Origin: Sphagnum magellanicum | Taxonomy: Eukaryota > Streptophyta > Sphagnopsida > Sphagnales > Sphagnaceae | Length of the DNA stretch: 64,000 bases | Direction of reading: 5' to 3' | Assembly: GCA_021904315.1 (NCBI GenBank) | Contig: CM038911.1 | Span: 16,031,390 to 16,095,389 of the forward strand | Shown here: piece after piece, positions 1-10,709 of the stretch | How the letters are laid out: each line of letters begins with the position of its first letter | Numbering within the stretch: the stretch's first letter is position 1 | The notes under the pieces: generated by a model | Told to the model about the DNA's origin: nothing | The model's database searches: none | The model's input: only the letters and a program-made list of their open reading frames with translations | Program-made: the position numbers and the translations under genes

Positions 1-44
1 TATATTGGATGATATCATTTTCACTTGACCAAATACTCCCACTC

Positions 45-329
45 TCACCCCTTTAGTTGCCTTGACTTGAGCACGACCTCCACTTCAAATTTTGGTTCAT
101 TATGAACCAAATCCAGAAGGGGCCTTGAGTTGTGCTCTCGATCGGGCCTTGAGGCATCACAAGCGACCGGCTTCAAAAACGAAACATGAAATATAGGATG
201 AACATTAAGATTTTTTGGTAGTTCTAATTTGTAAGTGTTGGGAAATTTCTTTTCCAACACTTTGAATGGGCTTGCATATGGGCCCAAGAACTTATGGCTC
301 AAACCTTCTAGCAAACAAAAATTCTTCAA
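45..329 (-). mobile_element. Ty3/gypsy integrase C-terminal fragment with start of chromodomain
   Basis: This 94-residue open frame matches the region after the integrase core of plant Ty3/gypsy elements. The family hallmark is a segment of the type 'GPF.VLE...YKLELP..L.VHPIFHVSFLKP', seen here as FKVLEKKF, YKLELPKNL and VHPIFHVSFLKP. It ends in FEVEVVLKSRQ, which looks like the first strand of the terminal chromodomain; the reading runs on towards base 1 and out of the window. In living elements this part of integrase holds the complex on DNA and steers insertion. Only this end is visible: upstream (higher coordinates) the reading is lost within about 90 bases, near a truncated LTR on the opposite strand. 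It is therefore a fragment of a larger or nested element. The identity is firm from the motif; whether it belongs to the same family as the nearby LTRs is unknown. Confidence 0.75.
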
Positions 330-421
330 ATAGGATTGACTTATGTTTCGGGTATTACCAACCGGAAATTACCCGAGTAGGATTGACCTACGTTCCGGGT
401 AATTTCCAAAGTTACATTATG

Positions 422-880
422 GGGCTCCAAAGTCGCGGGAGTCCCAACCGGTGCGATTTCGGGATTCCCGCTTGGGAGTCCCAACCGGTGCGATTTCGGG
501 ATTCCCACTCGGGAGTCCCAAGAAAGAAAAACCATTTGGATGTAGGCTTCGTGGCCAGCCACGGAGTATACTATAAGGGGGAAGGTGGTGGCTTCCCCCG
601 AGTCTGGGCCATGGTGAGTCTAGTGTGTCTATGTTGCTCGTGGCTCGTCCTAGCACCAAGGGTGCTCCAACTATGCACTAACCACTTTGTGTGAGTTGTG
701 TGCAAGCCCATGTGAGTGAGTGAAACTTGTCAACTCTTCCTAGTCCTATCTCGGAACTCCAACACGCCCTTCTACCCCTCAAAATGTTGTGAGCTAGGGA
801 GCGTGCCCTGATTCCTCCCTCTTCCGCTATCTTCTACTTGGACTCACATTTGAATCCTTCAAGGAGTTGAGAATGCGTCA
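422..880 (+). mobile_element. 5'-truncated LTR (same family as the LTR at 9893)
   Basis: From about base 422 the sequence parallels the second half of the LTR at 9893-10704: a GGGAGTCCC-type block, an AACCATTTGGATG block, GGGGGAAGGTGGTGG, the TCTTCCTAGTC block, and the LTR terminus ending in GCGTCA at 880. The first 390 bases or so of the LTR are missing. Internal sequence is expanded by a 37-bp tandem duplication not seen in the other copies. The opposite orientation of the adjacent integrase fragment suggests nested or rearranged insertions. No target duplication was found because the left end is absent. Confidence 0.65.
437..519. repeat. 37-bp tandem repeat, 2.2 copies
   Basis: Units start at 437, 474 and 511, each beginning GGGAGTCCC; the first two also share AACCGGTGCGATTTCGGGAT. 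The two full copies differ only in the last few bases. The block lies inside the truncated LTR, in the position of a single copy in the LTR at 9893. Confidence 0.9.
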
Positions 881-1558
881 CATGGCCTCCTCATCCTTGA
901 AGAACTAATGAGAATTGAGAGTGATTTGCCTTCTAATGGATTTTAGGATGAGAATTTTTGTGCCCAATGAAATTCTAAAAAGGTTCCATCTTCTAATGAA
1001 ATAGGATGATAATCCTCATGACCAATGGAATTGGAGGACTGATCCCTTTCCTTATCTTGGATATCTTGATGAGGTTTTTGAACGTAATCTTAATCCATTC
1101 CATCCATTTGATTTTCACAATCCACTTCTTCATCCTAATTATCTCAAGTAACTAATTACTAGGATAATTTATCAGTAATAACAAATAAACATCCTTGAAT
1201 TCCTACTTGACTAAATCAATTCAATGGTAATAGTAACATTCCCACACACCATTTACTTTTTGATATCCCCTAGTTATTCTTTACCATGTATTAATAAACT
1301 TTGTAGTACATAGTAAAATTGGAATTAAAATTTTCATTGCGAAAACCCCCACGTACTTCTAAATCCACCATTGAAATTAAGGTTTGATGAATCCATTAGA
1401 ACTAGGATGTCCGGGTTTCCATGAAATTTCGTCGCCATTGCCACAGATTACACCTACCTTAATTTGTTAAATAAAAGGCATCGACCCCTTCTGAATGCAA
1501 GTACCAAATTGTTCCGACTACCTCTTTGGTTTTTGTCGACGAAGGTGAAGATTTAGTC
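881..1558. other. Non-coding stretch
   Basis: Between the truncated LTR and the interrupted ORF I see no gene. At 881-1050 there is a loosely repeated AATGGA/AGGATGA phrase, probably decayed repeat sequence. A Ser-rich frame on the - strand here (1459-1695) is best read as a shadow of the + strand ORF that follows. Confidence 0.4.
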
Positions 1559-2890
1559 ATGGCGAATGATGTTGTTACGCCTTTAAATCCTCCAGTTGCG
1601 CTAATAGAAGAAGAAGAGCTTGAAGAACCACCACTTGACATGAACGTCTCCCAATGGCGACGTGACAAAAAATCGTTCCAAAGAGTGGTGGACACTTGAA
1701 TTGACCATTTGATGTGGGATCATCAATCATCTCCTAACCCACATGTTTTAGCGATCTATTTAAAGTTTGTTCCCATTCGTGGTGTTGCGCCAGAAAGGTT
1801 TTAATACTGTCAATGTGAAGATGATGATGTTCTTTTTCATTGTCGAACTTGGGTTCCTGGTGATGGCCATTACCGTTGGCTATAAGTGATGCGCTCCCAA
1901 TTTCCTAGTTAGGCCCAAGAAGGGCCTAAATTACTCAAATAGTGGAATTGTGAGGAACTCGGGGCACGCTCCCAACTCTCAGCACTAGAAGGGGTAAAAG
2001 GGCATGCTGAAGCTCCGAGATGGGACTAGGAAGAGTGAAAAGCTTCACTTACTTACTTGAACATGCATAAAACCAACCAACAAGTTGGTTAGTTCACCTT
2101 CTGGAACACCTTTAGTGCTAAGACAAGCCACGGGCAACTTTGGACTCACAAGACTCACCAGGCCCAAACTCAGGGGAAGCCACCACCTTTCCCCATATAG
2201 TATACCTTGTGCCTCTCCGCGACACTTACATCTGAATGGCTTTTTGTCTCGAGACTCCGAAGAAGGAGTCCCGAAACTATTCCGGTTTGGATTCCTGGGA
2301 CTTTGTGAGATCATAACTTTTTGTTCAAACCTCCGATTGGGATGAGGTCTAAAGCAAACTTGTAGCTTTCTTCAAGAGCTTTCCAACGGTGTGTTGCACT
2401 CTACCTACACACACTGAAGTTGAGTCGATTCCTGACTTTTAGTGGTCGGGAATCAAATTGCCAGTTTGACTCCCGACCTTTCTTTTTGCCATAACTTGTG
2501 CTACAGATGTCCAAATGACCCATGCAAGCCCATTTTCGACATGTACACTTCAATAGCTTTCCAATGATATAAATAACACCCTAATGCAAGGTGTTTTAAC
2601 CCCTGTAATCGAACTCTGAAGTTTTTGGAGTCTTGAAGGACTCCCAAGTCCCCATTTCGAGAGTGTGAGTTTCATCTTCACACTCTCTCAAAGTAGGGTT
2701 GCAACAACAAGGCCCAATCAATCCCCTTTTCATGGAACATCGAGTCGAATACCTTGTTCACACCATCCGTCGCATTTGGATTTTCTACAGTTGTGATTTA
2801 TCCCTTATAAGTCGTTTACTAAATTGTAATTCACTTGAGGCTACTCAAATGAAAATGTTCAGATCTAAGTTTGATTTTGATTCTATCTAA
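1559..2890 (+). pseudogene. Unknown ORF split by a solo LTR
   Basis: The reading starts at ATG 1559 (MANDVVTPLNPPVALIEEEE) and stays in one frame to 1886. It crosses a TGA at 1694 and a TAA at 1814, includes stretches such as FVPIRGVAPERF and VLFHCRTWVPGDGHYRWL, and then hits the LTR at 1887. If the 820-bp LTR and one copy of the target duplication are removed, the same frame resumes at 2707 (QGPINPLFMEHRVEYLVH) and ends at TAA 2888. The left target copy is ATAAG and the right ACAAG. The C-to-T difference turns CTA-CAA (Leu-Gln) into CTA-TAA, so the original read through. The part left of the LTR has acidic, Pro-rich beginnings and Trp/Cys/His-rich middle parts. I do not recognise the family; it could be a host gene or a transposon ORF. 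Confidence 0.5.
1887..2706 (-). mobile_element. Solo LTR, 820 bp, inserted in an ORF
   Basis: This is the reverse-orientation counterpart of the LTR at 9893. On the - strand it begins TGTTGCAACCCTACTTTGAG (9893 copy: TGTCACAACCCCACTTTGAG) and ends in GGGAGCGCATCA (9893 copy: GGGAGTGCGTCA). Shared internal blocks include the GGAAAGCTCT region, the 'AAATTGCCAGTTTGACTCC' block (- strand equivalent in the other copy) and AGGTGGTGGCTTCC. It is flanked by ATAAG (1882-1886) and ACAAG (2707-2711), a 5-bp target duplication with one change. No internal element sequence remains, so the full element was lost by LTR-LTR recombination. It splits the ORF that starts at 1559. Confidence 0.8.
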
Positions 2891-3385
2891 GGCTTGATAA
2901 AAGTGAAGATTGAATAAAGATGAACTAAGACTACATCATAAAAATATTACAAGCACATCATTAGTGCTTGAAAATTATTCTAAAAAATTAATTCAATATT
3001 ATCATGGTGAAATGTTAATGTTAACCATGGGTTTGAAAGATTATTCTATCTCTATTGGACCTTCCATTGACACCTCTTCAACTACTTCATGAATCTCAAC
3101 ATCCTTGCTATTCACTAACTACTAGGAAAAAAAAACCAATGTTTTGCTAAGCACCATGAATTTGGTGTCTACTTCCACCTCCAACCCTTTAAAGATCTCT
3201 CACCCTTAATTATGCAACCAAGGTCCTAAAACTATGGTTATCAGTTTTTTTTTTGTTGAAGAAAGGAACTAACCCAACACCTTATTCACCAACATCATAA
3301 TTCGGAAAAGAAAACAACCCTCCCACGTTACCATGTGCATTCATCATTCCTTATTCTATGAAACTGCTAGAAACCCTTAACAACC
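2891..3385. other. Non-coding AT-rich stretch
   Basis: No gene seen. CACTAACTACTAGGAAAAAA at about 3113 resembles the start of CACTA-type transposon ends, but I found no matching opposite end in this region. Confidence 0.3.
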
Positions 3386-4130
3386 TTACCACACTTGAAT
3401 ACCCTTGATGCAACTCTTAAAATTTGAGACTATTGCACCCAGTTGTGTTGGTATGAATTTTTGCCTATCAGGATTAATCTTGGTTTCTAAAACCCACCAA
3501 TCCTTCACAATAACAATTGTGGCAACATTCAAAACATTTGCTCTTCTTTTCCTTATTGACAAAGTCCATAAGAAGATGTAATTGGAATCAATAAGTTTAC
3601 GACAATATACTATTAAAACCACATTTTGATGATGGACACCAAGAATGTGCACTTTCTACCTCAAAATTGAAGAATTCTCCATTGAACATACATCAGTTAT
3701 CAATAATGCATGTTTAGTGGCTAATTTATCAAATGTGCATGGATTTTTCACTACACCCAAAGTGCTCATGAACCCATTAATGATTTCATTTTGAGCCACA
3801 ACCAATTTTGAACTTTGTTTAAATGTGGATTTTAGAACAAAATCAACAACTGTTGAATATGTTAGCACCCTTTGCATAACAATGCTCTTAGAAAGAGGTT
3901 TAAGAAAGAAATGTAATTCCTTGTTTATGGATTGCAAAATTCCAATAGTAACCATTTTCAATTCTCAATCTAGCACCGCATCCTTTAAAGGTTCTAAAGT
4001 TGTATCAAGGGCATATGTAGCTTCTATAAGTGCACATTTTTTGGCCTTATATTGACGTTGTCTTTCTATATTACTTTGTCGATGTCTTTCAACTTTTGTC
4101 AGCAAAAAAACCACTTTTGCCACTCCTAAA
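3386..4130 (-). pseudogene. Decayed ORF of unknown family
   Basis: On the - strand one frame can be followed from about 4130 to 3386 with only two in-frame stops, a TGA near 3964 and a TAG at 3656-3658. Its first part is strongly charged (ERHRQSNIERQRQYKAKK), fitting a helix or coiled coil. The middle and end have ordinary protein-like composition (VVDFVLKSTFKQSSK, TQLGAIVSNFKSCIKGI). A frame this long in such AT-rich DNA is unlikely by chance but not impossible. I do not recognise the protein. It is not obviously a reverse transcriptase, integrase or transposase. Confidence 0.3.
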
Positions 4131-7100
4131 TATCTTTGCTGATTCTAGGGTCTAGGTTTTACTATTTTCGCCCTTCAATCGACATTTCCACTATTCCCCA
4201 TCAAGACTTGAAAGGTGTTGCATAGGTGATTAGGTTACTCGTTTTTGACATCTCAAGTCCCATATTTTGTTCCTTAAACAACCAACCCAAAATTGATTAA
4301 TACCTTGTTCAATTCAAGTCATTCAATTAACATACATAGCAATTTCAAACAACATTTAAGGACAACATGGAATAGAAAAATTGACATTTGGATTAAAATA
4401 AATAATCATTGTAACTAGCTCTAACCATATCCATTCCAAATGTGGAAATGGTGTGAAAAGGTGATTAATTAACTTCAACTTCAATTAATATTAGGTAAGT
4501 AGATGTTACACAAAAAATAACTAGCCTAGATCAAAGGAAAAAATACATTTGTATATTCCATAGAGTGTTTTTGTAAAACACTTGCAGGTGTTGACGTTGA
4601 AAGGCTAGTAGATTGAGAATATTCTAAGCCCATCTTCATAACAAAGTTGAATGATGGCCACCTTTATTATTCTTATTTTGCAAACATCAACAATGCAACA
4701 AGCATTTAGTGTCATGCCTTTGTGTTTCTTATTAATTCAGCACAGCCATCACGACCAACAAGTCCAAAATTGGAATTCCTTCATCCCTCACCCCCATTCC
4801 CTTTTCTCTCCAATGCGTAGGCAGCCACCTACAATAATTTCCTTTTAAAGAAGGGAGGCAAGCAAAAATGCCTTACCACCACAAGATTCTATTTCAACAA
4901 TGGGTCAAATTTTTCTTAACTACAAAACTTACATGTTTTCATCAATTTTAAAAGAAAGAGAGCCAAATAAACCACCACTTTGTGGTGAAAGAGAAATTTG
5001 TTGTTTTAGCTTGTTCTACAAATAGTTTAAAATCTTGACCGAGTGTAGTAGGAGGCCATTTTCAAAAACAACACTTCCTTAGAATTGTTTCGCACCACAT
5101 CTATAATGTGTTGCATTATGACATTTCAAACCAACAAAAAAAAGTTGATGCTAAACAAACAAAAGGACATGCTAGATTGGAAACAAAAGTACTACCACTA
5201 AGAAAGAGAACTAACTTGTTTACAAAATTTTGCAAGTTCCTTAGCTTGGTTTTATATGTAGATCTAAACCCAATTCCATCTGAGTATGGTTTGTTTCCAA
5301 TTTTTCCATTAACAAAACTAAGGTCCATCCATGAGTGCTAAAAGACAAAAGTGTAATAAAGTAGTTCACAAAAATCAAAGTTACAAAAAATAATGAAAAT
5401 GTTTACTTGATTGAAGATCTTGAATCTAATAGTGGACTACCTATGTACATGTGTTGAAGATGTTGGGGTAGATAGCTTGTCTCCACTTGGTGCAAGCATT
5501 GAAGATCTTGAATTTGATGGTGCACTAGTTATAGGTGTTGGAGATGTCAAGGCAAATGGTGTATCATCACTTAGTGTAGGTGACACTAACCAATTTGTTG
5601 GTGGATTAGCTACAAATGTTGCAGATCTGTTGTAATAGATGATGGACTAATTGTAAGAGTAAAAGGTGTAATATCTGCTAATGCATTTGCACTTGTAGCC
5701 AATGTTGCAAATGCAAGGGTAGAGGATGCTCCACTAAGTGTAAGCACTAAGGATGTTGGGCCTAACGATGGATTTGCACTAGGCATAGGTGTTGATTGAC
5801 AATGGTGTTATAATTCTAGTGCAAGCATTAAAAATCCTTGTGAGTTTGCACTACATGTAGGTGTTGGAATAGGCACTATTACAAACAAAAGGAAATCCAA
5901 AACTCATCATAATCACACACCTACTAGGAAGATAAGCATGAAAAAACAAAATTGGTAACTATAGATATATAAATTTGTGTGAAAGATATCTTTGACCCTA
6001 AAGCAATATTATAGAACAGTGCATGCATTTGAAACTTAGTGAATGTGAACTACCAAAAATTATAGACCTATTGAAATTTTTAAGGTTGGTGATTTAACCA
6101 TAATTGGTGTTGTTGTTGGGCTTGATGTGAATATGCTATAAGTCTAGGTATTGGAGATGGCACAATTGAAAACATGAGAAGTAGATAACACTTCAAATCA
6201 ATTTATTAGAAAAGGTCTAACAAACATCACAACAAATGACATGGTTTTCTAAAGAATTAGCATTTGCCATTATTTGGAAAAAAATCATTAGGTGAGGGAA
6301 TGTGACAAAACAGTGCATAATTTTATAAACTAGACAAATGAAAAAAGAAACAAACCTTGATACTTATATGATGCATGAAAGCCTGAAATTGGTGTTAAAG
6401 CCAATCTTGCGGTAGGTGCATATATTCGTACAAGAATTGCACATGGTGTAGACAACAAGATACAATAAGTAATAATTATTAGTATCGTGTACCTACTGTA
6501 GTCTATGATGTGGGCTAGGAAGCAACATCCAATGTTCAAGAAAAGACATAGTTGTTTTACATGCTACCATTTGCAAATACTTAAAAAACAATCTCAACTT
6601 TAGTGCAATACAACACAACTTTGCATGCTTTAGCAAACTAGACACACAAAAGTAGCCTATCAAGATGAGCCTAAACTAGAGAATCATATGGGGTTGGAGA
6701 TGCAACAAGTTGCATCAATGAGTGGTTCTCATTTGGGTACATCATTGGATGATGGACACTTCAAGACCATCTTCAGTAGCTAGTTCCACAATCCAAAATG
6801 TTCTAGAAATTTGATGACAACCATTGACATTGTGCTTTCAAAAGTCGAAAAAACCTCCACAAAAATGTGCCAAAGTCATGGATGTTGGAACTTCTACAAT
6901 TTTCAATCTACAACACAAACTTGAGCATGGGGATATACATATGAATCACCCAATGTTGTGGCGGGGAATGCAACATTTCTATAAAACTTTTTGTGTGGTC
7001 TCAAAAACTCCAACCTTAAAACTCTTCAACCCACCCTCAAAACCCCAAAAGGCAACAATTGAATGATGTCACCCTTCCTAAGGTGAAAACATTCCAACAA

Positions 7101-8350
7101 ACTAACACTAATGTCTTAAAACACCACTTTGCCAAATCTAAGGGATTTTTTCCAATTCAAAATTTTACCATTGTAAAGCTTATTTATTGAAACTTATCTA
7201 CAAATTTTCACTATAAATCATGGTTTTAACAAATAAATATGGACTTTGGAAAAATAATTGGTTTTTTTCATTGGATGAAAGTCCATAGCTCATAAATTTC
7301 ATTTGATATAAGCTAAAACTTTTGAATCTTGTTTTCATTACTACATTTTCTATCTAAAGCCAAGTACACTAGATGTTTTTATGTACATTAGAAAACCAAA
7401 CCAAAGTCCATAATGTAATTATAATTAGCATTACAAACCTTTATTTTCAATTTCAAAAGTCCATAACTTTTACAATTGGAACAATTTTGTATCACAATAA
7501 ATTGCATTATATACATGTTGATAAGTCTATAATTTTAATAAAAAAAACTCATTTAACAATTCCAATTTGTATAGAACAACATAGAAATTAAAATGACACA
7601 TAGGTAGCAAAAAATGATTCATGGCTAATATGTCTACAAAAATATCTTCTTCCAATTTTAGATTTTCAAGTTTTTATAAAAATTGATTTCTATCCACATG
7701 GAACAAGTTCACTGGCACCACAAAGGAGGCAATCATGGTGGAGGTGGTTTTGATCACATAAGGGGTCATCAACTTTATACACACCAACATGCATTGAAGG
7801 TTATTTGATCTACAATTGTGTATAACATGATGGCCCATGAAATTAGTGATAAAGACAATTATTCTAGAAAAGGTTTTCCTTCCACATAACAATATCATGC
7901 ACCATCACTTTTTGTACTCAAATGCTTTAGTTTTAGACTCATGTACCATTTTTGTAACATGACAAAATTATATATAAAGTTCCCATTTATTTTGTTGTTG
8001 ATGTACAAACTTTTAATGATTTTTGTATAATGTAGGCCATCATTTTCAAACTAGATACAAAAAGCTCCATTTGTATCAACCTTTTTCTTACTAGTTAGTT
8101 ATAGCTAAAAAGTGATATTAAAAATTTTAAAAGTTAAAATCAAGTTTTTTTTTTTACAATCTCAATAACCAAAATTCAATGAAATCTTAAGAAAATTTGT
8201 CATGTTTTATGTGTTACTATTTTTAATACTATATGTACTTCCAATTTGGGGACAAATTAATACATATACCATATCATGGAAACTTCATATTGCATAAGCC
8301 CATCGCACGTTTTTTTTTTTTAAAAAAAAATCATGAAAGTATTATAGAAT
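4131..8350. other. AT-rich region without recognisable genes
   Basis: No coding gene is supported. At 5411-5810 the + strand repeats GGTGTTG, GTTGGAGATG and GCACTAG words. It yields a Gly/Val/Asp-rich open stretch (74 residues to 5635, including GALVIGVGDVKANGV) that continues in pieces afterwards. This looks like a decayed, internally repetitive sequence rather than a working gene. The rest shows only short open frames and A/T runs. Confidence 0.35.
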
Positions 8351-8510
8351 CCTTGCCTTGCCATGTTAAAGTTTGCAAAATTATGAGGGCATTACATAGT
8401 TCCTTGCCTTGCCATGTTAGAGTTTGCATAACTATGTGGGTATTGTGAAATTTCCTACCATGCCGTGTTAAAGTCTACAGAATTATGAAAGTATTACATA
8501 CCTTTAACCA
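8351..8510. repeat. Three tandem units of about 51 bp
   Basis: Units start near 8351, 8402 and 8454. The first two begin CCTTGCCTTGCCATGTTA and the third CCTACCATGCCGTGTTA. Each continues with a GTTTGCA/GTCTACA block and an ATTATGAGGGCATTACATA-like block. Divergence increases to the right. Confidence 0.75.
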
Positions 8511-9892
8511 TTTTGCCACTTTTGATTACAATAGGAGAACAATGAGAGTATTGCACACCCTTATTTTCTACTAGTTAAGATTATAGTTTACATTCCCATG
8601 TGGGTAATATTGCATTTTGCAAACTTAAGTAATGTAGTGAGCCTTTGGAATGTATTGCAATACCTAGAATGGGGATTTGGCATATATTATCATGAAAGGT
8701 CATTAGGTTGCCTAAGTCAAAGACAACATTAGATTTGTAATACTTGCATATTTTTGTGATGGCATAGGCCTTTTTCTGCATCAAGAGGTTAATAGGATTT
8801 GTTATTACATCAATTAGTTTGTTACTAATTATATGTGAACAAATAGTACGTAAACACATGTGCCCATGTAGATAAGGCATCATTGGTGGTAGTAGGACAT
8901 AGGTATGTGGAGGAGGTAAGTACCTATTTATTTTTTACAACGCATTCATCTTCTAATGATGATAGTCCTTAGATTATGAGTAAGTACATAGGTACAAATA
9001 GGTTATGTTAGGTAGGTAGGATTGCATGGCTTGTTAATTGGTAGGTAGGGGCAATAGGGTGAAAGCATGTTAAAGTATACCGAAAAAATAGTCATCACGT
9101 GTTTAAAAAAAAAGAATTTGTGCGAGTAGATTAGAAAATAGGTGATGCCTTATGAAATTGCCCCTTTGAACTACATGAGGGCATCAAACATGATGTGTTG
9201 AGGTTTTTGAAAGTTTCAAATGTCGTATCAACCTTTTAAAAAACTTACTTTTAGTCTACTTTGCAAAATCTGCCAATTGGTCACGTTGTGAGAAAGTAGA
9301 TTGATAGTAGGTCAAAAAAATTTCATTTGAAAATTTCATTCGTATGTTGCAATTTGAAAGGGTTTGTGGCATAATTTAATAAATTAAGCACATGCAATGC
9401 ACTTTAGTATCATATCAAAAAAAATGTTTTGAATGGTAAATATGAGTTTATGAAAAATTTACTTTTGAAGGGGCTTCACATTGTCATAAACCAAAAATTC
9501 AAATTCCAAAAAATCTATATCAAGATGCAAATGGTTCAAATGTTAGTAACACATCATTTGAATTATTTGATTTGGAAAATGTGAAATATTAGCTAGAGTA
9601 ATAACATACATATGACAATATATGACAATATATTAGTTTATTTAATATGATAAGTACATCCCAAAATTTGTGACGACTAAAATGTCGAAAATGCAAAAGA
9701 TTCCAAATCTACTTTTACTTGTTAGTAGGGATGACAAATTGGTACACTTTACCATGTTTTCATCCAATAAGATGGTTAATTAAGTACAATAAAAATATCA
9801 ATTATTATTTTTAAATAATAAATGTGAGTGGGTAAAGCATTAAATACATTAACTATGTAACCTTAAATGCTTCATTAGTTGGGGACAAGAAC
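8511..9892. other. Non-coding AT-rich stretch
   Basis: No gene seen. A 100-residue open frame on the - strand (8581-8883) has no recognisable motif and composition typical of background. Several GGTAGGTAGG-like words occur at 9010-9050. Confidence 0.3.
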
Positions 9893-10704
9893 TGTCACAA
9901 CCCCACTTTGAGGGAAAGGTGAGGTCACCACTCACACTCCCAAAAATGGGACTTGGGAGTCCTCTAGGACATAAGCGCAATTGCAAGGGTCAAAACACTT
10001 TGCATTGATGCGTTTTTTATACTGTTAAAAAGGTCTTGAAGTGTAAATGTCCAAAATGGCCTTGCATGAGCCATTTGGACATTTGCAACACAAGTTATGG
10101 TCGAAAGAAGGGCCGAGAATCAAATTGGCAGTTTGACTCCTGACCATTAAAAGTCGAGAATCGACCTGATCCTGGTGTATGCAGGTCAAATGCAACACAC
10201 CGTTGGAAAGCTCTCGAAGAGAGCTACAACTTTGGTTTAGACTTCGTCCCGATCCAAGCTCGGGGCGAGAAATTATGAACGCCCAAAGTCCCGTGAGTCC
10301 AAACCGGGACAGTTTCGGGACTCCACTTTAGGAGTTCCGGGAAAAAAAACCATTTGGATGCAAGTGCGGCGAAGAGCTGCAGAAAATACTATATGGGGGA
10401 AGGTGGTGGTTTCCCCCAAATCCGGGCCGTGGTGAGTCAAGTGAGTCCAAGGTCGCCCATGGCTTGTCCCAACACCAAAATGGTGCATAATGAGTTCTAA
10501 CCAACGTGTTGGTTGGATTTGGATGCAAGACTGAATAACTAAGTAGCTTGTCCCTCTTCCTAGTCTAATCCTGAAGCTTTCAACACACCCCTCTTACCCC
10601 CTTTAGTGCTGGAAGCTGGGAGCGTGCCTCAAGTCCCCCACACTTTCGCAACTTGAGTGACTTAGCCCCAAGTTGGGGCTAACTAGGGACTTGGGAGTGC
10701 GTCA
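9893..10704 (+). mobile_element. Complete solo LTR, 812 bp, with 5-bp target duplication
   Basis: The element begins TGTCACAACCCCACTTTGAG and ends GGGAGTGCGTCA, the TG...CA borders of an LTR retrotransposon. It is flanked on both sides by the identical 5-bp repeat AGAAC (9888-9892 and 10705-10709), the duplication size made by Ty3/gypsy and Ty1/copia integrases. There is no internal retrotransposon sequence, so this is a solo LTR left by recombination. GC content is visibly higher than in the flanking DNA. The same family gives the solo LTR at 1887-2706 and the truncated one at 422-880. Its perfect target repeat suggests it is the youngest of the three. The family resembles LTRs of plant gypsy elements in its TGTCACAACCCC start, but with no internal region that is inference. 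Confidence 0.9.
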
Positions 10705-10709
10705 AGAAC

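Noticed and set aside
1459-1695. Ser-rich 78-residue frame on the - strand, at first sight like a retrotransposon gag start
   Set aside because: It is antisense to the longer + strand frame beginning at 1559; its Ser run is the complement of the GAAGAAGAAGAG codons.
3113-3133. CACTA-like terminus
   Set aside because: No inverted partner end was found within several kilobases.
5411-5635. Gly/Val/Asp-rich 74-codon frame as a small gene
   Set aside because: Its composition follows the repeated GGTGTTG words, and it breaks up immediately downstream.
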